Origin: an uncultured Christensenella sp.
GTDB taxonomy: Bacteria; Bacillota; Clostridia; Christensenellales; Borkfalkiaceae
Assembly (NCBI GenBank): GCA_910585595.1
Contig: CAJUET010000005.1
Coordinates: 1 to 64,000, forward strand
DNA length: 64,000 bases
Reading direction: 5' to 3'
A program made the position numbers and the translations under genes. This document shows, piece after piece, positions 30,336 to 38,035 of the stretch. The notes under the pieces were generated by a model. That model saw nothing but the letters and a program-made list of their open reading frames with translations. It did no database searches and had not been told where the DNA came from. Within the stretch, counting starts at the first letter, position 1, and each line of letters starts with the position of its first letter.

Positions 30336-30364
30336 TTGACAACCGAGTTTAAATTTGGTATAAT
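30336..30364 (+). promoter_or_regulatory. Promoter of the disrupted tRNA-Arg
   Basis: TTGACA (30336-30341) and TATAAT (30359-30364) with a 17-base spacer, ending 23 bases before the tRNA 5' half. It would now transcribe a broken tRNA into the island. Confidence 0.85.
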
Positions 30365-30387
30365 ATCAATGTAAATATTATACTTCT

Positions 30388-30426
30388 GTTTCCGTAGTTC
30401 AATGGATAGAATAAGCCCCTCCTAAG
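30388..30426 (+). pseudogene. 5' half of tRNA-Arg(CCT), cut in the anticodon loop
   Basis: GTTTCCG acceptor strand, D arm and anticodon-stem strand AGCCC (30414-30418), then loop CTCCTAA and G; the expected GGGCT strand does not follow. That strand is found at 33883-33887 with the rest of the tRNA, so this is one gene split by an insertion. Confidence 0.85.
30419..30426 (+). repeat. Left 8-bp attachment-type repeat CTCCTAAG
   Basis: CTCCTAAG, the anticodon loop, occurs at the left tRNA break and again at 33876-33883 at the right break. It is probably the crossover core. The intact tRNA inside the island has the same eight bases. Confidence 0.7.
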
Positions 30427-30433
30427 TGTGCGG

Positions 30434-30600
30434 TATATCCACCCAATGAAAGTCACAGCACAAGTTGAAAATCGTTAAACAATAGAAAAGTTATTGCATG
30501 GTTTTCGACATAAAGCGAGCGTAATATCAGATAAAATCAAGTAATTATGCTTTAAAACTTAACACCATATAGTGGATTGTTATATCCACCTAAATCGGCG
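30434..30600. repeat. 10-bp repeats TATATCCACC at the left island end
   Basis: TATATCCACC occurs at 30434-30443 and 30591-30600. The second copy also pairs with GTGGAT upstream as a small hairpin. I see no gene in 30427-30654; this looks like recombination or regulatory DNA. Confidence 0.5.
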
Positions 30601-30654
30601 GTAAGTTTCATAAAATAGCACTACAAGGAGATATAGAGAAACAAAAAAGCAAAA

Positions 30655-30675
30655 TTGGTATAAATTTGGTATAAA
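30655..30675 (+). repeat. Two tandem TTGGTATAAA sites, left
   Basis: TTGGTATAAA at 30655-30664 and 30666-30675, an 11-bp period. The same motif is repeated three times near the right end. It is consistent with arm-type binding sites of a tyrosine recombinase; the second copy may also act as the -10 region of the following tRNA. Confidence 0.55.
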
Positions 30676-30686
30676 ATTATTTTTTT

Positions 30687-30761
30687 GTTTCCGTAGTTAA
30701 ATGGAGATAACGGAATCCTCCTAAGATTCAATTTCGGGTTCGACTCCCGGCGGGAACACCA
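30687..30761 (+). tRNA. tRNA-Arg (anticodon CCT), carried by the island
   Basis: A complete cloverleaf: acceptor GTTTCCG/CGGGAAC with CCA encoded (30759-30761), D stem GTTA/TAAC, anticodon stem GAATC/GATTC with loop CTCCTAA, and T arm TCGGG/CCCGG. It differs from the split host gene in the D arm and anticodon stem, so it is a separate lineage, not a simple copy. It reads AGG and can replace the broken tRNA. Confidence 0.93.
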
Positions 30762-30767
30762 TAAATG

Positions 30768-30803
30768 AAATGGATTGATGCAAGCAAGCGTCAATCCATT
30801 TTT
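30768..30803 (+). terminator. Terminator of the island tRNA
   Basis: AAATGGATTGA pairs with TCAATCCATTT, followed by TTATA, a few bases after the CCA end. Confidence 0.8.
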
Positions 30804-30933
30804 ATATAGAGTTAAAATATTAATTTTGCTAACGCATCTACTCTTCTTGATTTAATGGATTTTAAGCAATGATTTTTTTCGTGATTTGTGATTTATTTTG
30901 TGCCAAGACCAACTGCCGAAAGGCAAAAATTGG

Positions 30934-30962
30934 TTGAATTGTCTACCAAAATATGTTATAAT
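30934..30962 (+). promoter_or_regulatory. Promoter of the island operon
   Basis: TTGAAT (30934-30939) and TATAAT (30957-30962) with a 17-base spacer, 33 bases before the first gene. It separates the operon from the tRNA unit upstream. Confidence 0.75.
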
Positions 30963-30995
30963 ATTACATATAGCAGTTAATTTTGGAGTTTACAA

Positions 30996-31787
30996 ATGAA
31001 TATCCGAAATAGAGATTATAAATCCGCAAAAAAATCTATAGAAAGTATAATCCTTCATAAAGAAGAATATGTGCTTATTTGTTATACTTGTGAAAATGAG
31101 AGCGATGTTAAATTTAATCGTACTCCTAGAATCACAAGCATTATTGTTCGTCGGTTAGATAATAAGCAAGCAACTTCTTTTTCAATTTCTCAGGAATTAG
31201 AATTACTGCAAACATCTAAAGCTTGTAAAGAAAATTTAGATAACGCTGAAAAAAATATGTTATCGAATTTCTATTTTTATGCTGAACATGAATGTGCCGA
31301 GAAAAAATGGTTGCATTGGAGAATGAATGATTCAATATATGGATTTTCAGCATTAGAAATCAGATATAAAATTTTAGGCGGTAATCCATATAATATCCCT
31401 TCAAATAATAGGATTGACATATGTGCTTTATTTAAAAAGCGTTACGGCGAAAAATTTGTAAAGAATGAAAAATGGCGTATTAAGTATTTGGCTGAAAAAA
31501 ATAAAATTGAAACGGCTGGCTTTCTTGGAATTAACGATGAAGCAAAAGCATTTAGAGAAAAAGATTATAAAAAATTACTTGATTCGCCTGCAAGGAAGAC
31601 ATCTATATTTATTATCTTTTTAGAATTATCAAGTCAAAATAAATTCGAAACCGATAGTTCTTGGAGAGAAATACATGGTTTTTCTATACAAGGTATATAT
31701 GATTATTTAAAAGAAAAATGGTGGTTTAATTTTGCAGTATTTATTTTGGGCATTGCCTTAGGTGGACTATTATCATTAATATTTTAA
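30996..31787 (+). CDS. Island gene 1: unknown protein with C-terminal membrane anchor
   Basis: A 263-residue protein of no family I can name. The soluble part has a conserved-looking stretch, KKWLHWRMNDSIYGFSALE near residues 108-126, then a Lys-rich region (LAEKNKIETAGFLG) that I associate loosely with uncharacterised RNase H-like proteins; this is weak. It ends in one membrane helix (about 242-263), so the globular part should face the cytoplasm at the membrane. Ribosome site TTTTGGAG. It is first of three genes with 14-15-base gaps. Confidence 0.75.
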   Translation: MNIRNRDYKSAKKSIESIILHKEEYVLICYTCENESDVKFNRTPRITSIIVRRLDNKQATSFSISQELELLQTSKACKENLDNAEKNMLSNFYFYAEHECAEKKWLHWRMNDSIYGFSALEIRYKILGGNPYNIPSNNRIDICALFKKRYGEKFVKNEKWRIKYLAEKNKIETAGFLGINDEAKAFREKDYKKLLDSPARKTSIFIIFLELSSQNKFETDSSWREIHGFSIQGIYDYLKEKWWFNFAVFILGIALGGLLSLIF

Positions 31788-31802
31788 AAGGAGAGTTAAA
31801 TT

Positions 31803-32579
31803 ATGCCAGTATTGAAGGTGTTAACTTTAAATATAGGAAATCCATCATTAGAAAGAGCGCATAAGCAAGTTAAATGGCTTGAACAACGCGATGAAGATGT
31901 TTTTGTCTTAACAGAAACTAAAAACAGCGAAGGTTGTCATTTTATTGAAGATTATTTTAATAACTACGGGTATAATTTATTGTCGTTTAACTCATCTATA
32001 CAGTATTATGTGTATTTTCCACAATCCACTACAAATGACTTGGGTGTTATGATAATAAGCAAAATACCCTTTATGAGAACTTATTCTATTTTTAGAAAAG
32101 ATGATAAATATTATTCTCGATTTGCAGCATGTGAAATTAACTATGAATCGCAAGTTATAAATATAATAGGTTTATATGTTCCATCAAGAGATTCGAGCAT
32201 AGAAAAAATAACTCGAAAAAAAGATTTTTGCATAGCTGTAGCAAATTATTTAAAAAACACGCCACATAATAATCAAATTATTTGTGGCGACTTCAATATT
32301 TTGAGCAAAAACCATATTCCTCATTACTCTAATTTTTTGAATTGGGAATATCGCTTTTATGATCTTATCATTGAATTAGGATATATTGATTCTTACACTT
32401 ACTGTAATGAAAATATTAATGATTACAGTTGGGTTGGTAGAACAAATGATGGGTATAGATATGATTATTTTTTTGTATCAAATTCTTTAAAAATAAAACA
32501 ATGTTACTTTATACATGAAACAAGAGAAGCAACTAGAATTACAGATCATTCAGCCGTCTTTTTGTCTCTTAATATATAA
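31803..32579 (+). CDS. Island gene 2: endonuclease/exonuclease/phosphatase-family enzyme
   Basis: A 258-residue protein of the EEP (DNase I/exonuclease III-like) fold. The catalytic set is complete: Asn10 (TLNIGN), Glu38 (TETK), Tyr125 region (YVPSRD), Asp163 and Asn165 (GDFN), Asp221 (YRYDYFF) and Asp248-His249 (ITDHS). It has no signal peptide, so it acts in the cytoplasm. The substrate may be DNA, RNA or a phosphoester. Ribosome site AAAAGGAGAG; the gene sits between a membrane-anchored protein and a radical SAM enzyme. Confidence 0.88.
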   Translation: MPVLKVLTLNIGNPSLERAHKQVKWLEQRDEDVFVLTETKNSEGCHFIEDYFNNYGYNLLSFNSSIQYYVYFPQSTTNDLGVMIISKIPFMRTYSIFRKDDKYYSRFAACEINYESQVINIIGLYVPSRDSSIEKITRKKDFCIAVANYLKNTPHNNQIICGDFNILSKNHIPHYSNFLNWEYRFYDLIIELGYIDSYTYCNENINDYSWVGRTNDGYRYDYFFVSNSLKIKQCYFIHETREATRITDHSAVFLSLNI

Positions 32580-32593
32580 GGTGTGATATTATT

Positions 32594-33688
32594 ATGAAAA
32601 AAACTACAGGTAAAGCTTTTTTTAAAAGAGTATACAACTATCACGGTGTTTCCCCTTGTTATTTTAGGACAACGGCAATACCGCCATTCAAAAAAGCTAT
32701 TATACAAATTACTGAGCGTTGTAATTTATCTTGTGCCCATTGCTTTGTATCAGCAAAAAGCATTGGAGATGAAATGAGCTTTTTAAATATTAAAAATGTT
32801 GTATTAGAACGACTTCTCAATATAAATGTAAAAAAGATTACTGTTACTGGTGGAGAACCGTTATGTCATCCTGATATTCTAGAAATTTGCAGATTATTTG
32901 CAGACAAGGATATGGAAATTACAGTTTGTACTAATGGCACTCTTTTGGATAATATGCTTTTAAAGGATTTTTCCAAAATTCAAAAGTTAAAATTCAATAT
33001 AAGTTTAGATGGATTTTCTTTTCAATCTCATGGAAAGTTCAGGGGTATGAAAGAAGAATCTGATTTCTACGATCTGCTCTCTAAAATTGAAGCCATTGGT
33101 GAATCCGGAAAGCTGAATGGATTATTATGTACTCCTAATATTTTTTGTGAAGATAAAGAGTTTGTAAGAATATGTGAATTTGCTAAACAAAACAAAGCGC
33201 GTTATGTGCTTTTCAATCCACTTTCCAATATGGGACGAGGACAAAAGTCATTAAACTTAACATATAAATTTTCTAAATTTGAAAACATTAAAAATGCAAC
33301 TCAAAAATTTGTTGATGATAAATTTGAAGTAATATATATTAGATTTCCAAATTTCCAAAAACAAAATCTTCCTAAGTGTCATTTAGGAGATATGATTTAT
33401 ATTTTTACTAATGGTGATTACACTTTATGTCCTTATTTGGTTTTTGCATGTAATAATACTGATAGCCCGTATAAACCAAAACAGTTTATTAGTGGCAATA
33501 TATTTGAGGATGAACAAATATCTTTTGATGAAACCCTAACCTTCATATTAAAGGAATCTATTAATGTGAATGCCTGTCAACATACTGAAGAATGTTTTGG
33601 GGGTTGTCATGCTGCTAAAATTATGAATGGAAAAAAAATTAGTGATTGTGATGTAGAATTATGTCCTATATTAAACGATAGTTTCTAG
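32594..33688 (+). CDS. Island gene 3: radical SAM/SPASM-type enzyme
   Basis: A 364-residue radical SAM protein. Cys43, Cys47 and Cys50 (CNLSCAHC) bind the 4Fe-4S cluster, and VTGGEPL near 84 is the SAM motif. The C-terminal half has a Cys set (CHLG, CPYL, CQHTEEC, CHAA, CDVELC) like SPASM domains that hold extra clusters. SPASM enzymes often modify peptides, but no peptide gene is seen nearby. It is not viperin-like. It is last in the operon; the ribosome site is AAGGTG. Confidence 0.88.
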   Translation: MKKTTGKAFFKRVYNYHGVSPCYFRTTAIPPFKKAIIQITERCNLSCAHCFVSAKSIGDEMSFLNIKNVVLERLLNINVKKITVTGGEPLCHPDILEICRLFADKDMEITVCTNGTLLDNMLLKDFSKIQKLKFNISLDGFSFQSHGKFRGMKEESDFYDLLSKIEAIGESGKLNGLLCTPNIFCEDKEFVRICEFAKQNKARYVLFNPLSNMGRGQKSLNLTYKFSKFENIKNATQKFVDDKFEVIYIRFPNFQKQNLPKCHLGDMIYIFTNGDYTLCPYLVFACNNTDSPYKPKQFISGNIFEDEQISFDETLTFILKESINVNACQHTEECFGGCHAAKIMNGKKISDCDVELCPILNDSF

Positions 33689-33711
33689 GAGGAATTTGTG
33701 ATTAAATTTTT

Positions 33712-33743
33712 CTGGTATAAAATTGGTATAAACTCGGTATAAA
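33712..33743 (+). repeat. Three tandem (T)NGGTATAAA sites, right
   Basis: CTGGTATAAA, TTGGTATAAA and TCGGTATAAA start at 33712, 33723 and 33734, an exact 11-bp period like the left pair. These are probable recombinase arm sites. Confidence 0.55.
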
Positions 33744-33757
33744 AGGTATTTGACGAT

Positions 33758-33868
33758 AGTTTTCAAGCCAAAAATCAGTCATCAAAAACCCTTGAAACTA
33801 CCGCGCAAAGCCGATTTTAATGCCTATTTTGCAAAAAACGGACGATATTTCACCCGATTTGCAAAATA
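33758..33868. repeat. Inverted repeats beside the right break
   Basis: AGTTTTCAAG (33758-33767) is nearly inverted at 33791-33799, and TATTTTGCAAA (33825-33835) is exactly inverted as TTTGCAAAATA (33858-33868), just before the tRNA 3' half. No gene lies in 33689-33875; the region looks like attachment-site DNA. Confidence 0.5.
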
Positions 33869-33875
33869 AGGGCAA

Positions 33876-33919
33876 CTCCTAAGGGCTAGATTTGGGTTCG
33901 ACTCCCAGCGGGAACACCA
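33876..33919 (+). pseudogene. 3' half of the split tRNA-Arg(CCT)
   Basis: It starts with CTCCTAAG, has anticodon-stem strand GGGCT (33883-33887) matching AGCCC at 30414-30418, then the T arm, acceptor strand CGGGAAC and encoded CCA (33917-33919). With the 5' half it rebuilds a perfect tRNA-Arg(CCT). Confidence 0.88.
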
Positions 33920-33920
33920 C

Positions 33921-33951
33921 AAGACCACAATATATAGTGGTCTTTTTCTAT
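33921..33951 (+). terminator. Original tRNA-Arg terminator
   Basis: AAGACCAC pairs with GTGGTCTT followed by TTTC, directly after the tRNA 3' half. Confidence 0.8.
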
Positions 33952-33973
33952 ATATGGGCTTTATATTGAGAAA

Positions 33974-34006
33974 GTTGGTATAAAATCAGTTTATACCAAC
34001 TTTTTT
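33974..34006 (+). terminator. Hairpin terminator built on the TTGGTATAAA motif
   Basis: GTTGGTATAAA (33974-33984) pairs with TTTATACCAAC (33990-34000), followed by six T. The arms are the same motif as the island repeats. The frameshifted gene on the minus strand ends inside this hairpin. Confidence 0.7.
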
Positions 34007-34379
34007 ATCAAGGAAATCGTCTATAATAGGCTCTAACTCGTCGTAATTGATAATCCAACGGTTGCCGTGATTGTATTTGAACACTTTATCGGACTGCATA
34101 CACTTTTCTACAACGTGTTTATCTATCTGCCGTTTGTGTGATTTGTTGAACTCAACGACAGCCGTTTGAATACAGCGTAAGCGCGGCATTGTGCTTTCGC
34201 TTGGGAAACGCAATCGTTTTCATAAATCCGTCAAAGTCGATTAACCATACGGACTGAATGACATAGTAAATAATTCCGTTTTCTTTCGCATATCGCCATA
34301 TGTTCGGTTTGCGTAAAATAGTTTGTTCGTCCAAAGCGGCGAAAAGTCTTTGAATATAGCTTGAACCTACAAGTTTCAT
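33986..34379 (-). pseudogene. Frameshifted small gene next to the tRNA remnant
   Basis: From an ATG at 34379 (after CGGAGAACGAAG) the frame reads MKLVGSSYIQRLFAALDEQT and on to GFMKTI near 34215, then would end out of frame at about 34152. The next frame continues with PRLRCIQTAVVEFNKSHKRQ to a stop at 33986, giving one protein of about 130 residues if one base is added or lost near 34200. The two halves share a helix-rich, DNA-binding-like look (WLIDFDGFMK; WIINYDELEP). It was possibly an element accessory gene. Confidence 0.6.
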
Positions 34380-34621
34380 TCTTCGTTCTCCGTTGCTCTG
34401 AAAAAATAATATTTTTAAATTTTTATAGTGAAGATATTTTTTACGCGATACACCTATCAATACGGTACATTTCACACAGTACACGCATAATAGAAAACGT
34501 CCGCAAGGTGTTTCCTTTTTTGTTGTACAAACGGATCGGGGATCGGGCGCAAGGCATTGCTCTATGACGGATAGTAAAGAAATATTTGTTAAAAAATCGT
34601 GAAAAAATAACAAAAAAACTC

Positions 34622-34653
34622 TTGACATTTCTTTTTCGGAGGTGTAATATAAT
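34622..34653 (+). promoter_or_regulatory. Promoter of the fructan importer operon
   Basis: TTGACA (34622-34627) with TAATAT (34645-34650, 17-base spacer) or TATAAT (34648-34653). The LacI-type operator follows immediately. The rest of 34380-34621 is AT-rich and I see no gene in it. Confidence 0.75.
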
Positions 34654-34664
34654 GTTATAAAATA

Positions 34665-34678
34665 TGGAAACGATTCCA
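34665..34678 (+). promoter_or_regulatory. LacI-type operator, copy 1
   Basis: TGGAAACGATTCCA, a near-palindrome with the central CG typical of LacI-family sites, just after the -10 box of the importer promoter. The identical 14 bases recur at 46212-46225 after the lacI gene. Confidence 0.8.
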
Positions 34679-34715
34679 CATTTATAAAAAATCAAATCAA
34701 AGGAGTGGAAGAATT

Positions 34716-36065
34716 ATGAAATTTTTGAAAAAGGCGGCTTTTTTAACGACGGCGGCGATCATGGCGGGCAGTGCAATTTCCATCGCGGCGTGCGGCGATT
34801 CGGATTTAGAGGATACCGCCGATACCAAGAAGGTATTGATGTGGATCAATAAAACGTTGGAGCAAGCGGAGGGCGGCGTATACAAGAGCCTTGCGGAATC
34901 TTTTAACGCCGCCGATTTCAAAACGCAGGACGGCAGGCACATCGAAGTGGTGCTTCGTTCGCAGACGGATGCGGAGACGTTGCAATCTACGTTGCAGACG
35001 GCGAAAGCATCGGGAAACCGTTTCCCCGACGTGCTTGCGGTCGATGCGCCGAAGATTGCGAAATATCAGAAAGACGGCTGGATCCGCGATATTTCGGATT
35101 ATCTGACGGCGGAAGAAAAAGCCGATTATATGGACAGCGTAATCAAACAGGCGACGATCGACGGAAAACTTTACGCGCTCTCCGCAATGGAAACGCCGAC
35201 GGCGCTCTATTACAATAAGGAAATCGTCACGCAGGAAGTTTTAACGCGGGCGGGAGTTTCCTCTTATGCGACGCCTCAGAACCCCTGGACGTGGGACGAA
35301 CTTGCCGCCGTTCTCGGTCAGATAAACGGAAACGCGGCAAAGATTGATATGACTTACGGATTCGGCGGCAATGCGGGCAACTTCTATTTTTATGCGCCGC
35401 TCGTCGATTCCGTCGGGGCTAGAGTTTGCGATCCCGCAACCGGAAAACTTACGGGGAATCTTGATTCTGCCGAATCGGTGAACGCCTTCGCGTCGCTCGG
35501 AAAGGTGAATCGATACCGTTATTCGGGGTCTTCGCAGTACGCGCTCGTCACGGGCGAAGCCGCCTTCGTGATTCACGGACCCTGGCTTCTCAACAATATT
35601 GTTGCTTCGCAGTATAGTTCGCAACTCGATAATATCGGCGCGATGCCGATGCCCGTCGTCGTCAAAACGGACGGCACGACGAGGGGGAAGGTCGTTTCCG
35701 GTTGCGGAAGTTGGTGCCTTGGCGTATCTCCCGATACGAAGGATGCATACGCATCGGCGCAGGTCGTCAAATATTTTACTTCCGCAGAAGCGAGCATGAA
35801 ATATTTCGAGGCGATCGGAACGTTCCCCACTCATAAGTCCGCCTACGAGGGTGAAGACGTCAACGAGGATTTACAGACGGGTGCATACAAAGAAGTGTCC
35901 GAACTCATGGCGTATGCGTCGCCCCGTCCCGTTTCCGTCTATACGGGCGAATACGAACTCGCATTCAAAGACATTATCGATTATATCAGAACGAATACCG
36001 ATTTGAGCGGTATTCAGTCGAAAATCTCGAGTATTTCGTCTACGCACGATACCTATATCCGTTAA
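34716..36065 (+). CDS. Sugar ABC transporter substrate-binding lipoprotein
   Basis: A 449-residue family 1-type binding protein. The signal peptide ends in lipobox IAAC with the lipidated Cys near residue 26, then a two-lobed body (VLMWINKTLEQAEGG, FPDVLAVDAPKIAKY, ALYYNKEIV). It should hold fructose oligomers or fructose at the outer membrane face for the two permeases that follow. The gene is directly under the LacI-type operator. Specificity is inferred from the GH32/fructokinase neighbours. Confidence 0.9.
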   Translation: MKFLKKAAFLTTAAIMAGSAISIAACGDSDLEDTADTKKVLMWINKTLEQAEGGVYKSLAESFNAADFKTQDGRHIEVVLRSQTDAETLQSTLQTAKASGNRFPDVLAVDAPKIAKYQKDGWIRDISDYLTAEEKADYMDSVIKQATIDGKLYALSAMETPTALYYNKEIVTQEVLTRAGVSSYATPQNPWTWDELAAVLGQINGNAAKIDMTYGFGGNAGNFYFYAPLVDSVGARVCDPATGKLTGNLDSAESVNAFASLGKVNRYRYSGSSQYALVTGEAAFVIHGPWLLNNIVASQYSSQLDNIGAMPMPVVVKTDGTTRGKVVSGCGSWCLGVSPDTKDAYASAQVVKYFTSAEASMKYFEAIGTFPTHKSAYEGEDVNEDLQTGAYKEVSELMAYASPRPVSVYTGEYELAFKDIIDYIRTNTDLSGIQSKISSISSTHDTYIR

Positions 36066-36077
36066 AGTGAGGGAATC

Positions 36078-37076
36078 ATGCAAGAGGTTCAGACGACGGC
36101 ATCCGCTTCCGAATCCCGGAGCGAAATGCCGAAAAAACCAAAGAAGCCGAAAAAAGCGTATTTCAAGCTGTTCGGCACGAGTTATAAAAAGAGCGACTCA
36201 TTGGTGGGGCTCGGGTTCATTCTTCCTGCCTGCATTCTCGGCATTCTGTTCATCTTTATCCCGATTGCGATTTCGCTCACATATGCGTTCACCGACATGG
36301 ACTTTACGGACGTCGGCATCAGAGCGCCGCATTTTATCGGATTCGAGAATTTCCGCATCATGTTTGCGGAGGATAAGATCATCTGGAAGGCGCTCGGGAA
36401 CACCTTTTTGTTCGTCGTCGTGGCGGTGCCGTTTCAACTTGCCGTGGCATTGGGGCTTGCGCTCATACTCAACAAAAAGAAACTGCGTTGCAATACTTTT
36501 TTCCGCTGGGCGTTCTTTATGCCCGTCATGCTCTCGCTTGCGGTGACGTCGTTTTTGTGGATCAACCTTGTTTCCAGAACGGGACTCGTGACCGTAATGC
36601 TTGAAAAGATCGGGTTCAATATGGATAAACTTCTCCTTGAAAATCCGAATACGGCAATGGGCGTTATTATTTTTGTTTCGGTTTGGCAGGGCGCTGGTTA
36701 TCAAATGCTGATCTTTCTTTCGGGACTTAAAAATATTCCGCCCGAACTCTACGAGGCGGCGTCGCTCGACGGCGCTTCGCCCTCGAAAATGTTTTTTTCG
36801 ATCACGTTGCCCGCGATCAAACCGACGTTTTCATTCGTTGCGGTCACGACGCTCATCGGCGCTTTCAAGCTGATCACGCAACCCATGATCATGACGCAGG
36901 GCGGTCCCGACAACTCGACCTATACGATGTCGTATTTCATCTACGACAGAGCGCGGAACGGCGGAAAGGGGCTTGGATATTCGAGCGCGGTCGCATTCTT
37001 CTATACGATTGTAATGGCGGCAATCGCGCTCGTTTTACGGAAAATCACGAGCGGAGACAATACGGAGGCGAAATAA
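36078..37076 (+). CDS. Sugar ABC transporter permease (MalF-type)
   Basis: A 332-residue membrane protein with six helices after a Lys/Pro-rich cytoplasmic N-terminus. The EAA loop (EAASLDGASPSKMFF) that contacts the ATPase is near residues 231-245. It starts 12 bases after the binding protein gene and pairs with the next permease. Confidence 0.92.
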   Translation: MQEVQTTASASESRSEMPKKPKKPKKAYFKLFGTSYKKSDSLVGLGFILPACILGILFIFIPIAISLTYAFTDMDFTDVGIRAPHFIGFENFRIMFAEDKIIWKALGNTFLFVVVAVPFQLAVALGLALILNKKKLRCNTFFRWAFFMPVMLSLAVTSFLWINLVSRTGLVTVMLEKIGFNMDKLLLENPNTAMGVIIFVSVWQGAGYQMLIFLSGLKNIPPELYEAASLDGASPSKMFFSITLPAIKPTFSFVAVTTLIGAFKLITQPMIMTQGGPDNSTYTMSYFIYDRARNGGKGLGYSSAVAFFYTIVMAAIALVLRKITSGDNTEAK

Positions 37077-37077
37077 G

Positions 37078-38025
37078 ATGGAAAATACAATTCCGAACGA
37101 ATTGAACGAAAGCGCCGTGAAACCGTCTCGCAAAAAGGACCGCACGCCGCGCGACAATGCGGTTTTGGCGGGGAAAATTGCGGGCAAGACCTGTTTCTAT
37201 CTCTTCCTTGCCGCTCTCTGCGTACTCTTTCTCTTTCCAGTCGTATGGATGATTGTGAACAGCATGAAGACGAAAGAAGAGATCGACAGCGCGATGAACA
37301 CGTTCTGGACGTTCTTGCCCTCCGCGCATCCGTCGCATTGGTTTCAGGCTTACGGAAAGATGTTCACGGCTTATACTTATTTCGGCCGCTCGATCTTCAA
37401 CAGCTTTCTCTATTGCGGGATTACCATTCTTGCCATGCTCGTGTTGAATTCGCTGGCGGGCTATGCGTTGACAAGGATCGTGTTCCCGGGACATAAGGTG
37501 ATAACGACGATCATTCTGTTACTTTTGATCGTACCCGTGGAAACTTCGGTCGTCTCGACCTATGTTCTGCTGAGCGGACTGGGACTCACGAGAGGAGAGA
37601 CGAGTATTCTCGGCTATCTGATCACGGGGTTCGTGTCTCCCATGTATATCTTCATGTTCCGATCATATTTTATGGGCATTCCGAAGGAGCTAGAAGAGGC
37701 GGCGAACATCGACGGCTGCGGAAAACTGAGAACCTTTTTCCTAGTGATCGTTCCCTGCTGTAAACCGGTGTTTGCGACGGTCGCGATCTTTACCTTCATG
37801 GGGCAATGGAACGAATACGTATTTGCCCAGCTCATGTTTGCGGGCAGACAGGATCTCATGCCGTTACAGGTATTTTTGCAGCTCGTGCAGAAGGGAACGG
37901 ACGCTACGGGAGATATGTCGGTGACGATGGCGGCTTTGACGTTTGGCACGATTCCGATTGCGATCGTATATATCTTCTGCCAGAAGTACATCGTCGAAGG
38001 CGTCGCGTTCAGCGGTTTGAAGTGA
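37078..38025 (+). CDS. Sugar ABC transporter permease (MalG-type)
   Basis: A 315-residue membrane partner with six helices and an EAA loop (EEAANIDGCGKLRTFF) near residue 203. It begins one base after the previous stop. No ATPase gene is in the locus, so a shared MsmK-type ATPase encoded elsewhere is expected, as in many Firmicutes. Confidence 0.92.
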   Translation: MENTIPNELNESAVKPSRKKDRTPRDNAVLAGKIAGKTCFYLFLAALCVLFLFPVVWMIVNSMKTKEEIDSAMNTFWTFLPSAHPSHWFQAYGKMFTAYTYFGRSIFNSFLYCGITILAMLVLNSLAGYALTRIVFPGHKVITTIILLLLIVPVETSVVSTYVLLSGLGLTRGETSILGYLITGFVSPMYIFMFRSYFMGIPKELEEAANIDGCGKLRTFFLVIVPCCKPVFATVAIFTFMGQWNEYVFAQLMFAGRQDLMPLQVFLQLVQKGTDATGDMSVTMAALTFGTIPIAIVYIFCQKYIVEGVAFSGLK

Positions 38026-38035
38026 GGAGGACAAT

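Larger units (their letters stand above)
30427..33883 (+). mobile_element. AT-rich island inserted into tRNA-Arg(CCT)
   Basis: About 3.46 kb between two halves of one tRNA-Arg gene, flanked by CTCCTAAG repeats. It carries an intact tRNA-Arg(CCT), 11-bp-spaced TTGGTATAAA repeats near both ends, inverted repeats near the right end, and a three-gene operon. Composition is clearly more AT-rich than the surroundings, a sign of transfer. No integrase, excisionase or replication gene is inside. It could be a satellite moved by another element's recombinase, or a deleted remnant. Confidence 0.75.

Noticed and set aside
30664..30680. Second TTGGTATAAA copy as only a tRNA promoter
   Set aside because: Kept as a repeat because the same 11-bp-phased array occurs at the other end, where there is no gene directly downstream; a dual role remains possible.
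32594..33688. Radical SAM protein as a prokaryotic viperin
   Set aside because: It has a SPASM-like Cys-rich C-terminal half and lacks viperin-type sequence around the cluster motif.
30388..33919. Split tRNA as a group I intron in tRNA-Arg(CCT)
   Set aside because: Such introns occur in this tRNA and position in other bacteria, but this insert is about 3.46 kb with its own tRNA and a promoter-driven operon, and I could not find group I core elements. Splicing has not been excluded by experiment.
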